From positions 32,004,234 to 32,068,233 of the forward strand of contig OW386293.2 in assembly GCA_936432065.2 (NCBI GenBank): 64,000 nt of DNA, read 5' to 3'. Below the pieces are notes generated by a model that saw only the letters and a list, made by a program, of their open reading frames with translations, was not told the DNA's origin and searched no databases. Position numbers and translations under genes: made by a program. Position 1 is the first letter of the stretch; each line of letters starts with the position of its first letter. This document shows positions 1 through 11,151 of the stretch, piece by piece. This DNA is from Rutpela maculata. Its lineage: Eukaryota > Arthropoda > Insecta > Coleoptera > Cerambycidae.

Positions 1-135
1 CCCACACGCACACACTTACAAACGCAAAGACATTTTTATTCGATATTTGAGTTCAGTCTGCTGTGAAACGGATATCTGTACAAGAAATTTTTTTTCTACG
101 ACGATTATTCAATTTTGTTTTCAATTTATAATAAA
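1..135. repeat. Repeat family B, left part (split by foldback)
   Basis: Together with 2527 to about 2810 this forms one copy of a dispersed repeat. The same sequence lies in reverse complement at about 62510-62950. Here it is split by the foldback element 136-2526. The far end, at position 1, is rich in CACA and continues beyond the window. I see no coding potential. Confidence 0.65.
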
Positions 136-2526
136 GGGCATAGCAGGATAAGCATGTGTTAGGTGCCCCCGCACCAATCGGGTCGAAATTTTTAGCACAA
201 GTGGATAGTAGTGTTAGATGAAATTTCCCAAAATATTATTTTTGGAAAATCATTTTTACGGGAGTTATGGGGGTAAAAGGAAAAATGAAAAAAAAATGTT
301 TTCTCGAGAACGGGTAAACCGATTTTCATGAAAAAAATATATGTTATGGCTTTTGATGGTGCAAATGTGGGAAAAAATTATTGGACCCATTCGTCAAAAA
401 AAAGTGGTGAAAAAATTTTTTCAAAGTAAAAAAAAATTTTTTTTTAGGGGATGTTCCAGAGGCACACCCACCATTTTCTTCCAAATAAATGCTTATATGC
501 CCCTTTAAAACATATCCAATTTTCAAAGCGATCGGAAGGGTACAACATACTCAAAATTGATAATCATTGGCAGACTGCGGGCGGCGTGTAGTCTATGTAA
601 TGAAGCATTATAAGACGACTTTTTTGTAAATATTTCGTGAAAAGACGAGATTACCTCCCCCCCTTCGTTTCCGAGGGTGCTGAACACGATGCAGGTGGTG
701 GAAGAAGTTTTTGACCGCCGCAACCCCCTGAAACGGCCATCCCTCTTATGGATCCCTTTATGTTTTCATATATAAACGGATTTGGGGAGTGATTTATCAA
801 CGGGTTATACTTGAAATAATATGGAAGGGGGTTATAGAGCAAGTAGAGTCCAGACAGGAGGCCTAGGGGGTTGATTAAACTCTCTCGAGAGGTGTAGTTT
901 TTTTTTTCAGATGATTCGGTTCAAATACATATACCCCTGATCACGGGAAAAATATTTATTTTTAGCTACAACCCCCTCAAACGGGCAGAAATCACCTCTC
1001 ACTCACCGTTTGAGAGATGAAGAGGGGTTGGAGCTAAAAATGAATATTTTTCCCATGATCAGCCTAAAAAAGGGGGAAACGCGTTTGAACCCGAATTATT
1101 TGATAAAAAATGATTTTCCACTCCTCGGAAGGGTTTAATTAACCCCCTAGACCTGCTGTCTGGACTCAACTTACTCTATAATCATCTTCCATGTTATTTC
1201 AAGTATAATCCGTTGATAAATGACTCTCCAGACCCGTATAGAAAACAAAGAGATCCATAAGGAGGTTTCCGGCGGTCAAAAACTTCTCCCACCACTTGCA
1301 TCGTGTTCAACACCCTCGAAAACGGACGGAGGAAGGTAATTTCGTCTTTGCAAGAAATATTTACACTATTTCTGCCTTTATTACATAGACTAGCGGTTCA
1401 TTACTACATCTTACTACATCTTACTACTGGCGGCCATTACAACCCTACCATTTAAATCACATTCAAACTTCAAGAAGTGTGGTGCAAAAATTCTGTGACG
1501 TCAACTGTGGGGTCAAACAAAATCTAGTTTGAAAATCTGAAGATTTTGCAAGGATGACGTCCGCAGTCAGCCTACGAAAAAACTAGTTTTCAAAGTCCAC
1601 TACGAGGAGGTTACGGTGCCTTTCACTAGTGAAGGTGCCTGTTTATTATGAGTCCTCTTGCCTCTCGTGAGTCGGGGTGTTTATTTATCGTGAGTCTCCT
1701 TGCCTCTAAATAGTCGTTTGTTTATTGTAAGTGCCGTGCCGTGCCCCTCATTAGTCGAGGTGCTTGGTTATTATGAGTCCCCTTGCCTCTCACAATTCGG
1801 GTTGACTTTTTTGCGTGAGTCCTCCTGCCTCTCACGAATCAGGTTACTCTATATTGATGAGACTTTTCTTAGTCTTCATTCTTCGAGAACATCCCATAAA
1901 AAAAATTTCATTTTGAAAAAATTTTTCAAAAAAGTTGCAGGGGGTTGCGGCGGTCAAAAGCTTCTCCCACCACTTGCATCGTGTTCAGCACCCTCGAAAA
2001 TGAGGGGGAGAAGGTAATCTCGTCTTTGCACGAAATATTTACAAAAAAGTCGTGCTTCATTATATAGACTACGCGCCGCCCGCAGTCTGCCAATGATTAT
2101 CAATTTTGAGTATGTTGTACCCTTCTGACCGCATTGAAAATTGGATATGTTTTAAAGGGGCATATAAGCATTTATTTGGATGAAAATGGTGGGTGTGCCT
2201 CTGGAACATCCCCTAAAAAAAATTTTTTTTTTATTTTGAAACAATTTTTTTTCACCACTTTTTTTCGACAAATGGGTTCAATAATTTTTTCCCACATTTG
2301 CACCATCAACAGCCATAACATATATTTTTTTCATGAAAATCGGTTTATCCGTTCTCGAGAAAAAATTTTTTTTTCATTTTTCTTTTTACCCCCATAACTC
2401 CAGTAAAAATGGTTTTCCAAAAATAATATTTTGGGAAATTTGATCTAACACTACTATCAACTTGTGCTAAAAATTTCGACCCGATTGGTGCGGGGGCACC
2501 TAACACATGCTTATCCTGCTATGCCC
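136..2526. mobile_element. Foldback DNA element with long inverted arms
   Basis: The element starts GGGCATAGCAGG and ends CCTGCTATGCCC. The left arm, 136 to about 735, pairs with the right arm, about 1930-2526. An inner pair, about 742-985 with 1012-1262, extends the palindrome to a centre near 1000. The stretch around 585-735 has two partners on the right (about 1262-1400 and 1930-2080), so part of the arm is duplicated. No transposase is visible, so it is non-autonomous. The copy of the surrounding repeat at about 62810 lacks it, giving an empty site. Short open frames in the arms are not genes. Confidence 0.8.
1638..1845 (+). repeat. Minisatellite of about 41 bp units in foldback
   Basis: About five degenerate tandem units of roughly 41 bp, each carrying a version of TGAGTCC-CTTGCCTCTC followed by a GAGTCGGG-like box. 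It sits in the unpaired 1400-1925 segment of the foldback element. Confidence 0.65.
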
Positions 2527-2810
2527 TTTATGATAAAGTTAGAATACAGTCAAAAGATATTCAATTCATCACTGAACCACCGTAATAGATAGGAAAAAAA
2601 TTAATAGAAACGTTATTGTAGAAAATTTAGTCAGCTTTAATTTTGCATATAGCCCCTTCATGTCCCCCTGCAGCCCCCCCACCTCCTACGTTCGGGGACT
2701 TTTGGTATTTTTACCTCCAAAATAGTCCAAACACAGTCAAAAATTGTGATCTCGGCATTTCCCTCTAGACCCCCTCTTTGAACGTTCACTGACAGGGCTA
2801 ATATAATTTA
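2527..2810. repeat. Repeat family B, right part
   Basis: This continues 1-135 on the other side of the foldback insertion. It matches, in reverse complement, about 62512-62800 (shared strings such as TGATCTCGGCATTTCCCTC). The edge is estimated from where similarity fades. Confidence 0.65.
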
Positions 2811-2905
2811 ATAAAATCAACTGAACAAAATATTTTGCGGGGTTATCCTTCTACCTGAATAGTATCAAAATAAGGGCAATAAATGAGTAAAAATCAACCA
2901 CTTAC

Positions 2906-3117
2906 TTTCTGCTGAATCATCGGGCTGTTCCAAATTGGTATTCTTCAGAAGCTCCTCTATCAAATCGTCCGGGTTCACCCTGGTAATCTCCACCCGCCCC
3001 GGCACCGTCGCCCCATCCGACTCCTGCACTTGATTCTTTTTTCTCCTCTCGTAGGCCGCTTTCGCCCTATCCAGGGAACCAGTCTCTGATATCACGAGGC
3101 TACTAGCACTTGGGTTC
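2906..3117 (-). CDS. Host gene, exon D (most 3' exon visible)
   Basis: This 212 nt exon of the host gene has acceptor TTTTTTCTTTGTAG before 3117 and donor GAAA|GTAAGT after 2906, both strong. The first base completes the Thr codon begun in exon C; 70 codons follow and the exon ends one base into a codon, so at least one more coding exon lies below position 1. The product begins with a Ser-rich turn, then a charged helix with the motif SLDRAKAAYERRKK, and later an acidic amphipathic stretch (NPDDLIEELLKNTN). It looks more ordered than the rest of the protein and would be the best query for identifying the family. Confidence 0.8.
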
Positions 3118-3552
3118 CTACAAAGAAAAAATAACGCCATGTTTAAATAAAAGGATCGCGGCAGATGTTAAACATAATTTAAAGCAGATACATATAGCAA
3201 AAAAACCCATAAAAAAATCAAATATTGTTCCATTAGTGTTTTAAGTAAGCAATGCAAAAATAAGAACCATCAGCAATAGCCCAAGCAATACTACCGTCGA
3301 ATTAAGCGTGCCGAAGACATTGGCATTCCAGAGACTACATTTTCAATAACTAATATAAATTCTGTACTAACAAAAAATGTATCGGTATAATATAAATTAA
3401 TTATAGTGGGAACCAGACATTTGCCGAGGAAACTTTCCATATTTGAAAAAAGTCTGTAAAAGTCATGTAAATAATATAATTAATTGTATGCACTTATTTG
3501 GAATCACAATGAAGCTTGCATCGACGAATCAGATTTCACCACAAAATAGCCT

Positions 3553-3640
3553 ATGGAAAGTTAGAAGGAAAACTTCCTGGAAACTTTCCGTTTTGAAAAC
3601 TCCGAAAGTTTCCAGGAAGTTTTCTTTCTAACTTTCCATT
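3553..3640. repeat. Near-perfect hairpin
   Basis: Inverted arms of about 38 bp around a loop of roughly 12 bases. Each arm contains GGAAAGTTAGAAGGAAAACT or its complement. It may be a very small MITE or a structured intronic element. No gene is associated. Confidence 0.6.
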
Positions 3641-4530
3641 GGGTATATTGATAGCCTACCTACTGACTAGCTTACAATAAAAACATTGAACAAATTTGCA
3701 TTTTCATGATCGGCCTATTAAAAAATATTTCTCCACCCCGCTCGTCAATTTTGAATTTGGACACAAACATTTTTTTTTCAGATTTCTCCTCCATGCTCAT
3801 CAATTTTGAAACCGGGACAATTTTTTTGACCCCCCCCCCGCTTATTAATTTTTTTCCATTATGAATGATACATACATAATTAGCCTAGGGGCGCGCCAAT
3901 CCTTAACTCGCCCCTGGTGGTAAATGGCAAGTTATGAATTAGTAATAGTGATACAAAATTGAAAACAAAATCGGTTCACCAATAAAACCACCCGCCGATG
4001 TTCTGACAACATTGCTTTTGGGGAATCGAATATATTGAGCCAAACAATAATCTCGATTTAATACTGCTGTAAATAATCATGCAATATTAAATTTTATGGT
4101 GCAATAAAAAAAGATAAAAGGAAAAAACACCAAACACAATAAAAGCTAAGTATAACAATCAAAATAAACCAATCGTCGATTTGTAAAAATTTGATATTTT
4201 AACCATCATAAATCTCTTTTATCACGTTATGAGGCTATTAAAGGTAAAGTAACGACATAAACTTCTAAATTAGGAAACGGGATACCAAAAAATAAATTAA
4301 AACTAAGCCATTATACCTAGACCTCATTATATTAAAAATGTAGCTACTTTGAATATAGAAAAACAATTTCAAAAAGCTTATAAATATGTTTACCAAAGTG
4401 ACAGTGAGTCAACAAAGTGACTACGAAAAAAAGTTATAACGAGGGTACTTAGTTCAATAATCGGTACAGGTCCGGACTTAATTCATGAAATGAATTATCA
4501 AAATCCAATCAAAGCACCCCATCCCGTATC
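3641..4530. other. No recognisable feature
   Basis: AT-rich intronic sequence. Two imperfect copies of a Pro-codon-like C-rich segment lie near 3735-3840 (TTCTCC..C.CTC.TCAATTTTGAA). Otherwise I see nothing to annotate. Confidence 0.4.
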
Positions 4531-5556
4531 AGAACCTATGTAAAAAGTGGTTTCGGGTTTCAGTCATATGTCATAAGGTGATTACACATGGCCAATTTCA
4601 AGCATAAAAATTCTAATGAAGGTATGCCCTAAAATGCTTCGTAAGAAAACTACAGCTCTAGAAAGATGGCGTCGAAAAGGCAATTCATAGGTTATATCAC
4701 GAGAGCTCTGAATTTTATCGGGTAAACTGCAGTTAGCTTTTTTTTGTAAAATTTTGCTTAGAAAATGTTCGAGACTTAATAATTTACCTCAAAGGCCCGA
4801 GACCGAAGGTCGAGGGTTTTTTGTGTAAATTATTAAATCGAGAACATTAATCACAATTAATTCACAAATTAGTTTTTGACATTTACGATTATATCTATAT
4901 TTTCTTTTTTTTACCACGGCCTTCTCAATAAATATTAGAAATACGATAAATATGCATAGATTAGACAATTCGAACATTTATTGTAGTTTAGTTTTCCTAT
5001 TTTTGGCAAAATTATTTTATATTAGTAGTGTTGTTGTTGTTAATAGTTTTCCATGGCCTCCTCATAAATATATTAAATTTTTCGAAAATTAACCACTTTT
5101 TCTAGAAATAAATATGACAAATGATATATCGTTGGATAGCTAATTTAAGTTGTGACCGAATAATGAAATAATTTACAGGGTATTCCATTTTAAAAAACAC
5201 AAGTTATGTCTATATCTCGAAAACTGAGGCATGCATAATTTTCTTCTTATCAGCAACGGATTCTACTCAAAAAAGTGCCTTAAGAATGTGTTACTCGATT
5301 TTCGATTCGACACTTGGTAACTGAGATGGAGGTCATTAAAAAATTCCAATTTTCCGAAAACGTTCTGTAGCTCGGTAGTCGAAAAAGATAGACGATCGCG
5401 GTTTGTGCCATTATTTGTTTCTCGAAAACCGAGCTTAGGACACCTATATTGGTTTTTGTCTAATATCCCGTAGTATTAAAGAAAACCCAAAATCTCGTCT
5501 AATTTGGTCCCCCTACTGAAATTTGACTGAAACCACTTTTTACGTAGGTTCAGACA
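4531..5556. mobile_element. Possible TIR element, about 1 kb
   Basis: GAACCTATGTAAAAAGTGGT at 4531 is repeated inverted at about 5556, with arms of roughly 35 bp. The interior is AT-rich with no coding frame. I found no clear target duplication, so the element type is unknown and the boundaries are approximate. Confidence 0.4.
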
Positions 5557-6887
5557 ATTATTCACGGTGCCGAGGCGTCGTGGCAATAGAAGAGCTGAGC
5601 GGAAGCAAGGCCCAAGAAGAATTAAAATAATACATAAAACTTACTCCCATCTACGTACTAGGTATAATAGGTAGACGTGATAAAGACAATGTTCTAGAAC
5701 TTAACAAAACTGAATGAATAAAAACGATAAAAATTATGATTAAATCTACACTAGATGCAAATTTAGAAACCTCAGGCGGGAAAGAAAATTCACGAAAAAC
5801 CAACTTTAAACAATACACCTGAAGAAGGAACGGCTACGCCGAGTCGCTAAAATTTTATAATTTTAAAGTTTTGGGACCAAATATTTGCGAATACTAGTTA
5901 AATTTTGATTTATCTTTTATTTGTGACTTTCGAAGGAATAACTGGAGCAAACAGAAACAAACAGAAACGAAGAAAATAGATAGAGAAAGGTGAGAAAGTT
6001 AGAGTAGTAGCAGTAGTTAAGAATAGATTAATGTTTGATTTTACCTATTGCGTTCATACCATTTATGAGCCTACCTTTTTCTAAACATATCTATACATTA
6101 TTTAGGTACTAAGCGAAATTTTCATAATGATAAGAAATTACCAGTTTTTACCTCCACATCCAGAGAAAGCATAACGCAAAAAAATGTTTTTCAAATAAGC
6201 TTAGAATGTCATGAAACGTCGAGATTTTAAATTTGACCCAAAAAAGTTCTGTCTGTCGGTCGGTCTGTCTATAACTTTTTTTTGTGCGCACGAATATTTT
6301 TATTTGTATTGACATTCTACTTCTTTTTGTGCTAATACAATTAATATTAGGTAAAATATCTCCTTTACTAACAAACCCTTTAAAATACAATTTACTGTAG
6401 AATCTATCACATTAAAAAATATTAAATAAAAACTGTACTAAACAGTGAACCGGCTTCTATAAATGCATATAATAGGGAATTATCATGCATCGATATCCGA
6501 ATCGTCGTATAGAGAAAATATAGATACGATTTTTTTTATCCGATAGTCATATATTTCCGTTACATTTATGCATAATTTTAGTAACTTTAAATACCCATAG
6601 ATTTCAAAAGTTCATTGATAGTATTGGCATACACTATCAAATATTTAAAATATTTTTCATTATTACTATCGCTCATTTCTTGAAAAAGGTTATAATTTTC
6701 CGTTTGAAGATATATCGCACCCAAAATCATGGTGGTCTATTTCTCTTTTTTAATTAAATTAGAGCAATAATCATGATTAAATTCATTTTAGATACGACTA
6801 GAAACACACAATCGGTCAATAAAAGTGAGGTTAAGATTATAGATCACTTTTAATGATATGGGAAAAGCTTTAAAATATTCAACTTTA
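5557..6887. other. No recognisable feature
   Basis: Intronic AT-rich sequence. I see a short TCTG/TCGG repeat at about 6248-6272 and nothing else supportable. Confidence 0.4.
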
Positions 6888-7887
6888 TAGTCCAGGGAAA
6901 TTAGTCTTTGACCTGGACAAAATTAGTAAAAATCTGAATTTTTGCACAGACGTTCTTTGAGGTGTCCCAAACCCAAATACACAAAAATCCCAACATGGCT
7001 ACCCAAGATATTGAAGGTCAAAGTTTTTTGCAAATATCTCGCGTTCTATGCATCGGATGCCTATGAGGTCAATGCGAAAGTTGTGGAGAATTCAATTATG
7101 TACAAGTTGTCTTTTTTATTTTTAAATTGCATTCATTTCCACACCACCCACGAGGTAGAATGCATAGTATCAGTCAAACCCTCTCTTTTGCTTAAGGGGT
7201 AGTTTTGGGGGTGGCTGTCGGTAATTTCCCTGTAACTTTTTTATTTTTTACATATTTCTAAATATTCTTATAAAAAAATAATTTTCAGATCATTAGAAAT
7301 AAAAAAGAATTCTTATTGAATTTTCATAAACCATTCTCAAGTAATTTATGTTTACACATCAATGTGCATCTATAACATTTTATTAATAATAATTAATTTG
7401 CAATATAATTTTTTTTTGTCTACACGAACGCTATTATAATGAGAGGACCATACCCGCTACAAGTTTAGTTAGAGGAAGGTTCCTCTTATTTTAATATTTC
7501 ACACAAAACGAATTGCCATTTATTTATTTTATTTATTTATAAACAGTAAATTATCTACAATGAAATACAATGGTATGATGATATAACAATTTTCTGAATA
7601 TTCTGAATTTTTTGTGAATGAATGTCGGCCTTCATTCATGCAAAATCTTTGATGATCGACTCCGTGTCAGTCAATAATAGGACGAGAAGCTTGAGGTATA
7701 AGTAGTGAAGTATCTCACAGCTAAACAAAAACGTTTGTGATACATTTGAATTTTGAATTATTTAGGAGGTTTTAATGTTATTCGGCTAATCGGCATTATT
7801 GCCATTTTAGCTGATACTGGTATTATTTGATATTATTTTCCAACAAAAAGTTATAAAAATGGTACATTATAGTTATTAAGGTATCAA

Positions 7888-8276
7888 GGGTGTTATAAGG
7901 ATAATAACGCACCGAGGTCGGCAGTGTACTTCCCGAGGGCCTCTGGCCCGAGGGAATGTACGTCGACCGAGGGCGTCATTATCTTATAACACCCGTGGTG
8001 CCTTCAACGTTTAATGTCCTACAAGTCTGTTATTTAATTCGATTTTTTTTTGACATTTACGATTCATTAATTTGACATCTATTATGTTCAGAACGATTTG
8101 AATTAAAAGAGAGTAAAAATCAAAATTGTTTGTAAACGCCGCCGTTGCGTAGCTATCATAATTTGCTTGTTTTGGATGGTGTTATAATTTTATAATGCCC
8201 TAGGGCGTTATTTTTCATTTAATGTATCTCAAAATAGGGTAGTTATTGTAAAATAACAGACTTGTAGGACATTAAA
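7888..8276. mobile_element. Hairpin-plus-core element, copy 1
   Basis: A GC-rich hairpin, 7888-7994 (arms GGGTGTTATAAGGATAATAA and complement, apex GAGGGCCTCTGGCC), is followed by a core, 8010-8276, with perfect 26 bp TIRs beginning TTTAATGTCCTACAAGTCTG. The same two-part layout recurs near 23.5, 44.2 and 61.6 kb. Confidence 0.65.
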
Positions 8277-8541
8277 AAATGTTTGCCCTCAGTTAGGCGC
8301 CCCTCCGAGCTAGCGCCCCGAGCAGTCGCCCGGGTTGCCCGCCCGTTAAGCCGCCCCTGATTATCTGTTATTCCTTTCACCGCTACCTCGCTTCGGAGAA
8401 TATTGTCAATATTAATAATAATAATATTAATAACAATGCTTCATGTACCTCTGATGCACAAGAATATTTGCAAAAAAAAACGGTTTTTTTTAAACTTCGA
8501 CCTTGAATATCTCCAAAAGGGCGAAGTTTTGGGAAAAAATT

Positions 8542-8613
8542 CAAAATACCAATCTTGTAGATAATCGAATTATCTACAACGATAATTCGATTATCTACAA
8601 GATTGGTATTTTG
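8542..8613. repeat. Perfect hairpin
   Basis: CAAAATACCAATCTTGTAG and its complement flank a palindromic centre around GATAATTCGAT/ATCGAATTAT. Confidence 0.75.
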
Positions 8614-8630
8614 CATTTTTTTTCAAAACA

Positions 8631-8692
8631 ATATCTCGCGCCAAAAAATCTGACAGCAACTTTATTGCTGTCAGATTTTTGGCGCGAGATAT
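8631..8692. repeat. Perfect hairpin with 5-base loop
   Basis: Arms of about 28 bp (ATATCTCGCGCCAAAAAATC and complement, then TGACAGCAA) close a very short loop. It sits directly after the 8542-8613 hairpin. Confidence 0.8.
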
Positions 8693-8975
8693 TCGCGAAA
8701 AACCATGTTTATGAAACTTTGACCTTGAATATCTCGAAAAGGGGGGGTTTGGGAAAGAAAAAGAAAACTTGTAGATAATTTAATTCTCTACGACTTTCAC
8801 ATTGACCTCATGGGCATCCGATGCATAGGACGCGAGATATTTGCAGAAAACTTTGACCTACAATATCTTGGGTAGTCATGTTAGGATTTTTGTGGATTTG
8901 GGTCGTCTGTGAAAAAATTCAGATTTTTACTAGTTTTGTCCAGGTTTCCTCCTTTTTGTGGCTAATTCCCTCCAT

Positions 8976-9381
8976 TATTATCCGACGTTGGATAAAAGTT
9001 AAAATTATCGAACAGTGACCTCCCGCCAAATTAATTTCAAATAATTCCACCAGCAGAGAAACTTTCGGATCATTGTATCATCGGATATCAGATGCACGAG
9101 AACTCGCCTTAAGTACTAAATAAATAACAATAAAATGAATTTAGATAGTAGGTAGCAGCAATACGCCATCTAGCGGCGGCGCTCCGAGTTGCCGCTACCA
9201 GGTAATAAGAAGAACATGCTGATTTGCTCATAAGGTGCTTCAACAACTCAGATTAAGTCATTTTATAACATGAATTATGTCGATTGCAGAAAATAGGCCA
9301 GATGTAAAGTCGAAAGTTGACGACTTCGGTAGCATTTGATGTAATTGTGCATCATTATTAAAAAAAAAAAAAAAAAATAGA
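8976..9381. other. No recognisable feature
   Basis: Intronic sequence ending in a run of about 19 A (about 9359-9377). I see no coding or repeat structure. Confidence 0.35.
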
Positions 9382-9461
9382 AGATAACTTTCAAGGAAAC
9401 CAACCGTTCTTTCCACATACTGTTGATCCAAGTATGATCACGTTTCTTTGAAAGTTATCTG
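9382..9461. repeat. Short inverted repeat of about 80 bp
   Basis: AGATAACTTTCAAGGAAAC at the left is repeated inverted at the right. This mini-palindrome lies just after a poly(A) run and is probably a MITE remnant. Confidence 0.55.
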
Positions 9462-9631
9462 CTAAATACCCAAAACAATATTTTTTAAATTTTTTATAAC
9501 GCTACTAGTGTAACAACTATCCAAATTTACTACAAAATTGATTTAAATTGCATGCCATACACAAACTGAAAAAGCAAACATCTGTCGAGCACACAAAAAA
9601 CAGAACAAGCTAACAAGGCGGAGACACTAAC

Positions 9632-9787
9632 GTAGTGACGCTGGGTCGTCTCGCTGACGGTGGGTTTTGTGAATCGGACGAAACAGTGGTAGTGATGGTG
9701 ATAGTGGGCTGCTCATCAGGACTGATGGCCAGCGGAGCAAGCTTACCTCCAGACGCCCCGTCTAGCAGCTTGCGGTGAGGCATGCCC
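9632..9787 (-). CDS. Host gene, exon C
   Basis: This 156 nt internal exon of the host gene has acceptor TTTACAG before 9787 and donor AC|GTTAGT after 9632. The donor is non-consensus at +3 but acceptable. One base completes the codon left open by exon B, 51 codons follow, and the final two bases are completed by exon D. The encoded stretch has a Gly/Lys patch followed by a Thr-rich segment (TITITTTVSSDS) and the basic Pro/Ser sequence SARRPS. It looks disordered. It is supported mainly by phase agreement with both neighbours and by its GC content, clearly higher than the flanking intron. A Met near its start is internal, not an initiator. Confidence 0.75.
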
Positions 9788-10176
9788 CTGTAAAGCAACA
9801 CCCAAAATGGCCGATTGTAGTTGTCAGAAAACCACTGCGGTGAGTGCAGACGACCACACACAAAATCAGTTAGTCATTAGATGGTACAAAATTTACACAT
9901 TTACATTTATATTTACAAACTAAAAAGGTTAACTTGCATAACTTTTTAATTGTCGGAATGGCAAAACATTATTCCTCCTCTTGAACGAGGAGCTCTAGTT
10001 ACTAGAATTTAAGGGCATCTCTTTACGCACTTTTGAATACCTCTATGAAGGTTAACTAAACGAGTTTAAATTTTAACAAGCATTTTAATCTAGGTTATAT
10101 TCTAGGAAATAGCGTGCAAATTTGACGATCCGTGGAAATTTTTCGCATGGTGGGGGGCTAGGGAGGGGGGACTTTG
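9788..10176. other. Intron sequence upstream of exon C
   Basis: Contains the exon C acceptor tract. The rest is ordinary AT-rich intron, with a G-rich run near 10150-10170. Confidence 0.4.
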
Positions 10177-10655
10177 TTTAATCGAATGATTATCGATATC
10201 TGTTCGCATAGGTAATTAGTATATTATGTACTTCACATACTCCAATTACGCTGAAAGACGAAACTTCCGACCGGCGCGCGCGGTGACCGGAAATTGAAAA
10301 AACTTTTTAGTTACCGGACTAAATTCAGCGCACGTGTACAGTACTGTACTGTAGTGGCAGACATTTCTATCGGTCGGTTTTTGAGCAATTTGCCATCGAA
10401 GTGGCCATTTTTCGCCTCTTTAATGGCACATTATTCAAAAACCAACCGATAGAAACGTCTGCTACTACAGTATAGTACTATACACGTCAAAACAACTATT
10501 TTGCGCTGAATTTGGCCCGGTAACTAAAAAGTTTTTTATTTTCAATTACCGAATACCGCGCGCGGCGGCCAAAGTTTCCTCAGCCAGCGTAACTGTATGT
10601 GAAGTACATATACTAACTACTTGTGCGGACAGATACCGATAATCATTCAATTAAA
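10177..10655. mobile_element. Palindromic MITE, about 480 bp
   Basis: Nearly the whole interval is one palindrome: GAATGATTATCG at the left, CGATAATCATTC at the right, with matching GCGCGCG, TAGTTACCGG, and ACCGATAGAAA boxes inside. The centre is near 10415. There is no coding sequence. Confidence 0.7.
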
Positions 10656-11151
10656 AAAAAATGTAATAAATGTTATTATGAAAATGAAAGATAATGAAAT
10701 TCCGCACAAAAATGAATAAAATATTTTTCGTTCAAAATTTGATTATTTTTTCATTTTTATAATAACCTTAGTTAATATAATATATGTTATATAAAATTAT
10801 ACGCTTATTACCAAGACTTAGTCATAACAAACCTTCACAGGTATATCATATTACATGATAACGACTTCTCTTATTAATCGCTTATCTCAGAGATATTATG
10901 TTTCACCTTTGTTTCTCACATTTTATGCTGAATGTCGAATTGTATTTCCTTTGTTCTATATTTTGCTTACTCAGGTTCTGTATGTTATAAATACGACTAG
11001 ACATGCTTTGTAAAGTCAGTTATTAAACTCACTTAGAATGAAACACTTCTAATTATTGTAATATTCCTTCTCCAAGAGCCAACGTTGGCTCCATTTAAGT
11101 AAATAAATCTTTTTAAAAAAGTCACTCATGTAAACCGTGATCTAACATATA

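Larger units (their letters stand above)
6888..8975. mobile_element. Large inverted-repeat element
   Basis: The left arm, about 6888-7115, matches the right arm, about 8765-8975, in reverse complement; both contain the TGCATCGGATGCC-like and ATATCTCGCG boxes. The interior holds two perfect hairpins (8542-8613, 8631-8692) and the hairpin-plus-core element at 7888-8276. Apparent peptides in the arms are by-products of the repeat. No transposase is visible. Confidence 0.6.
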
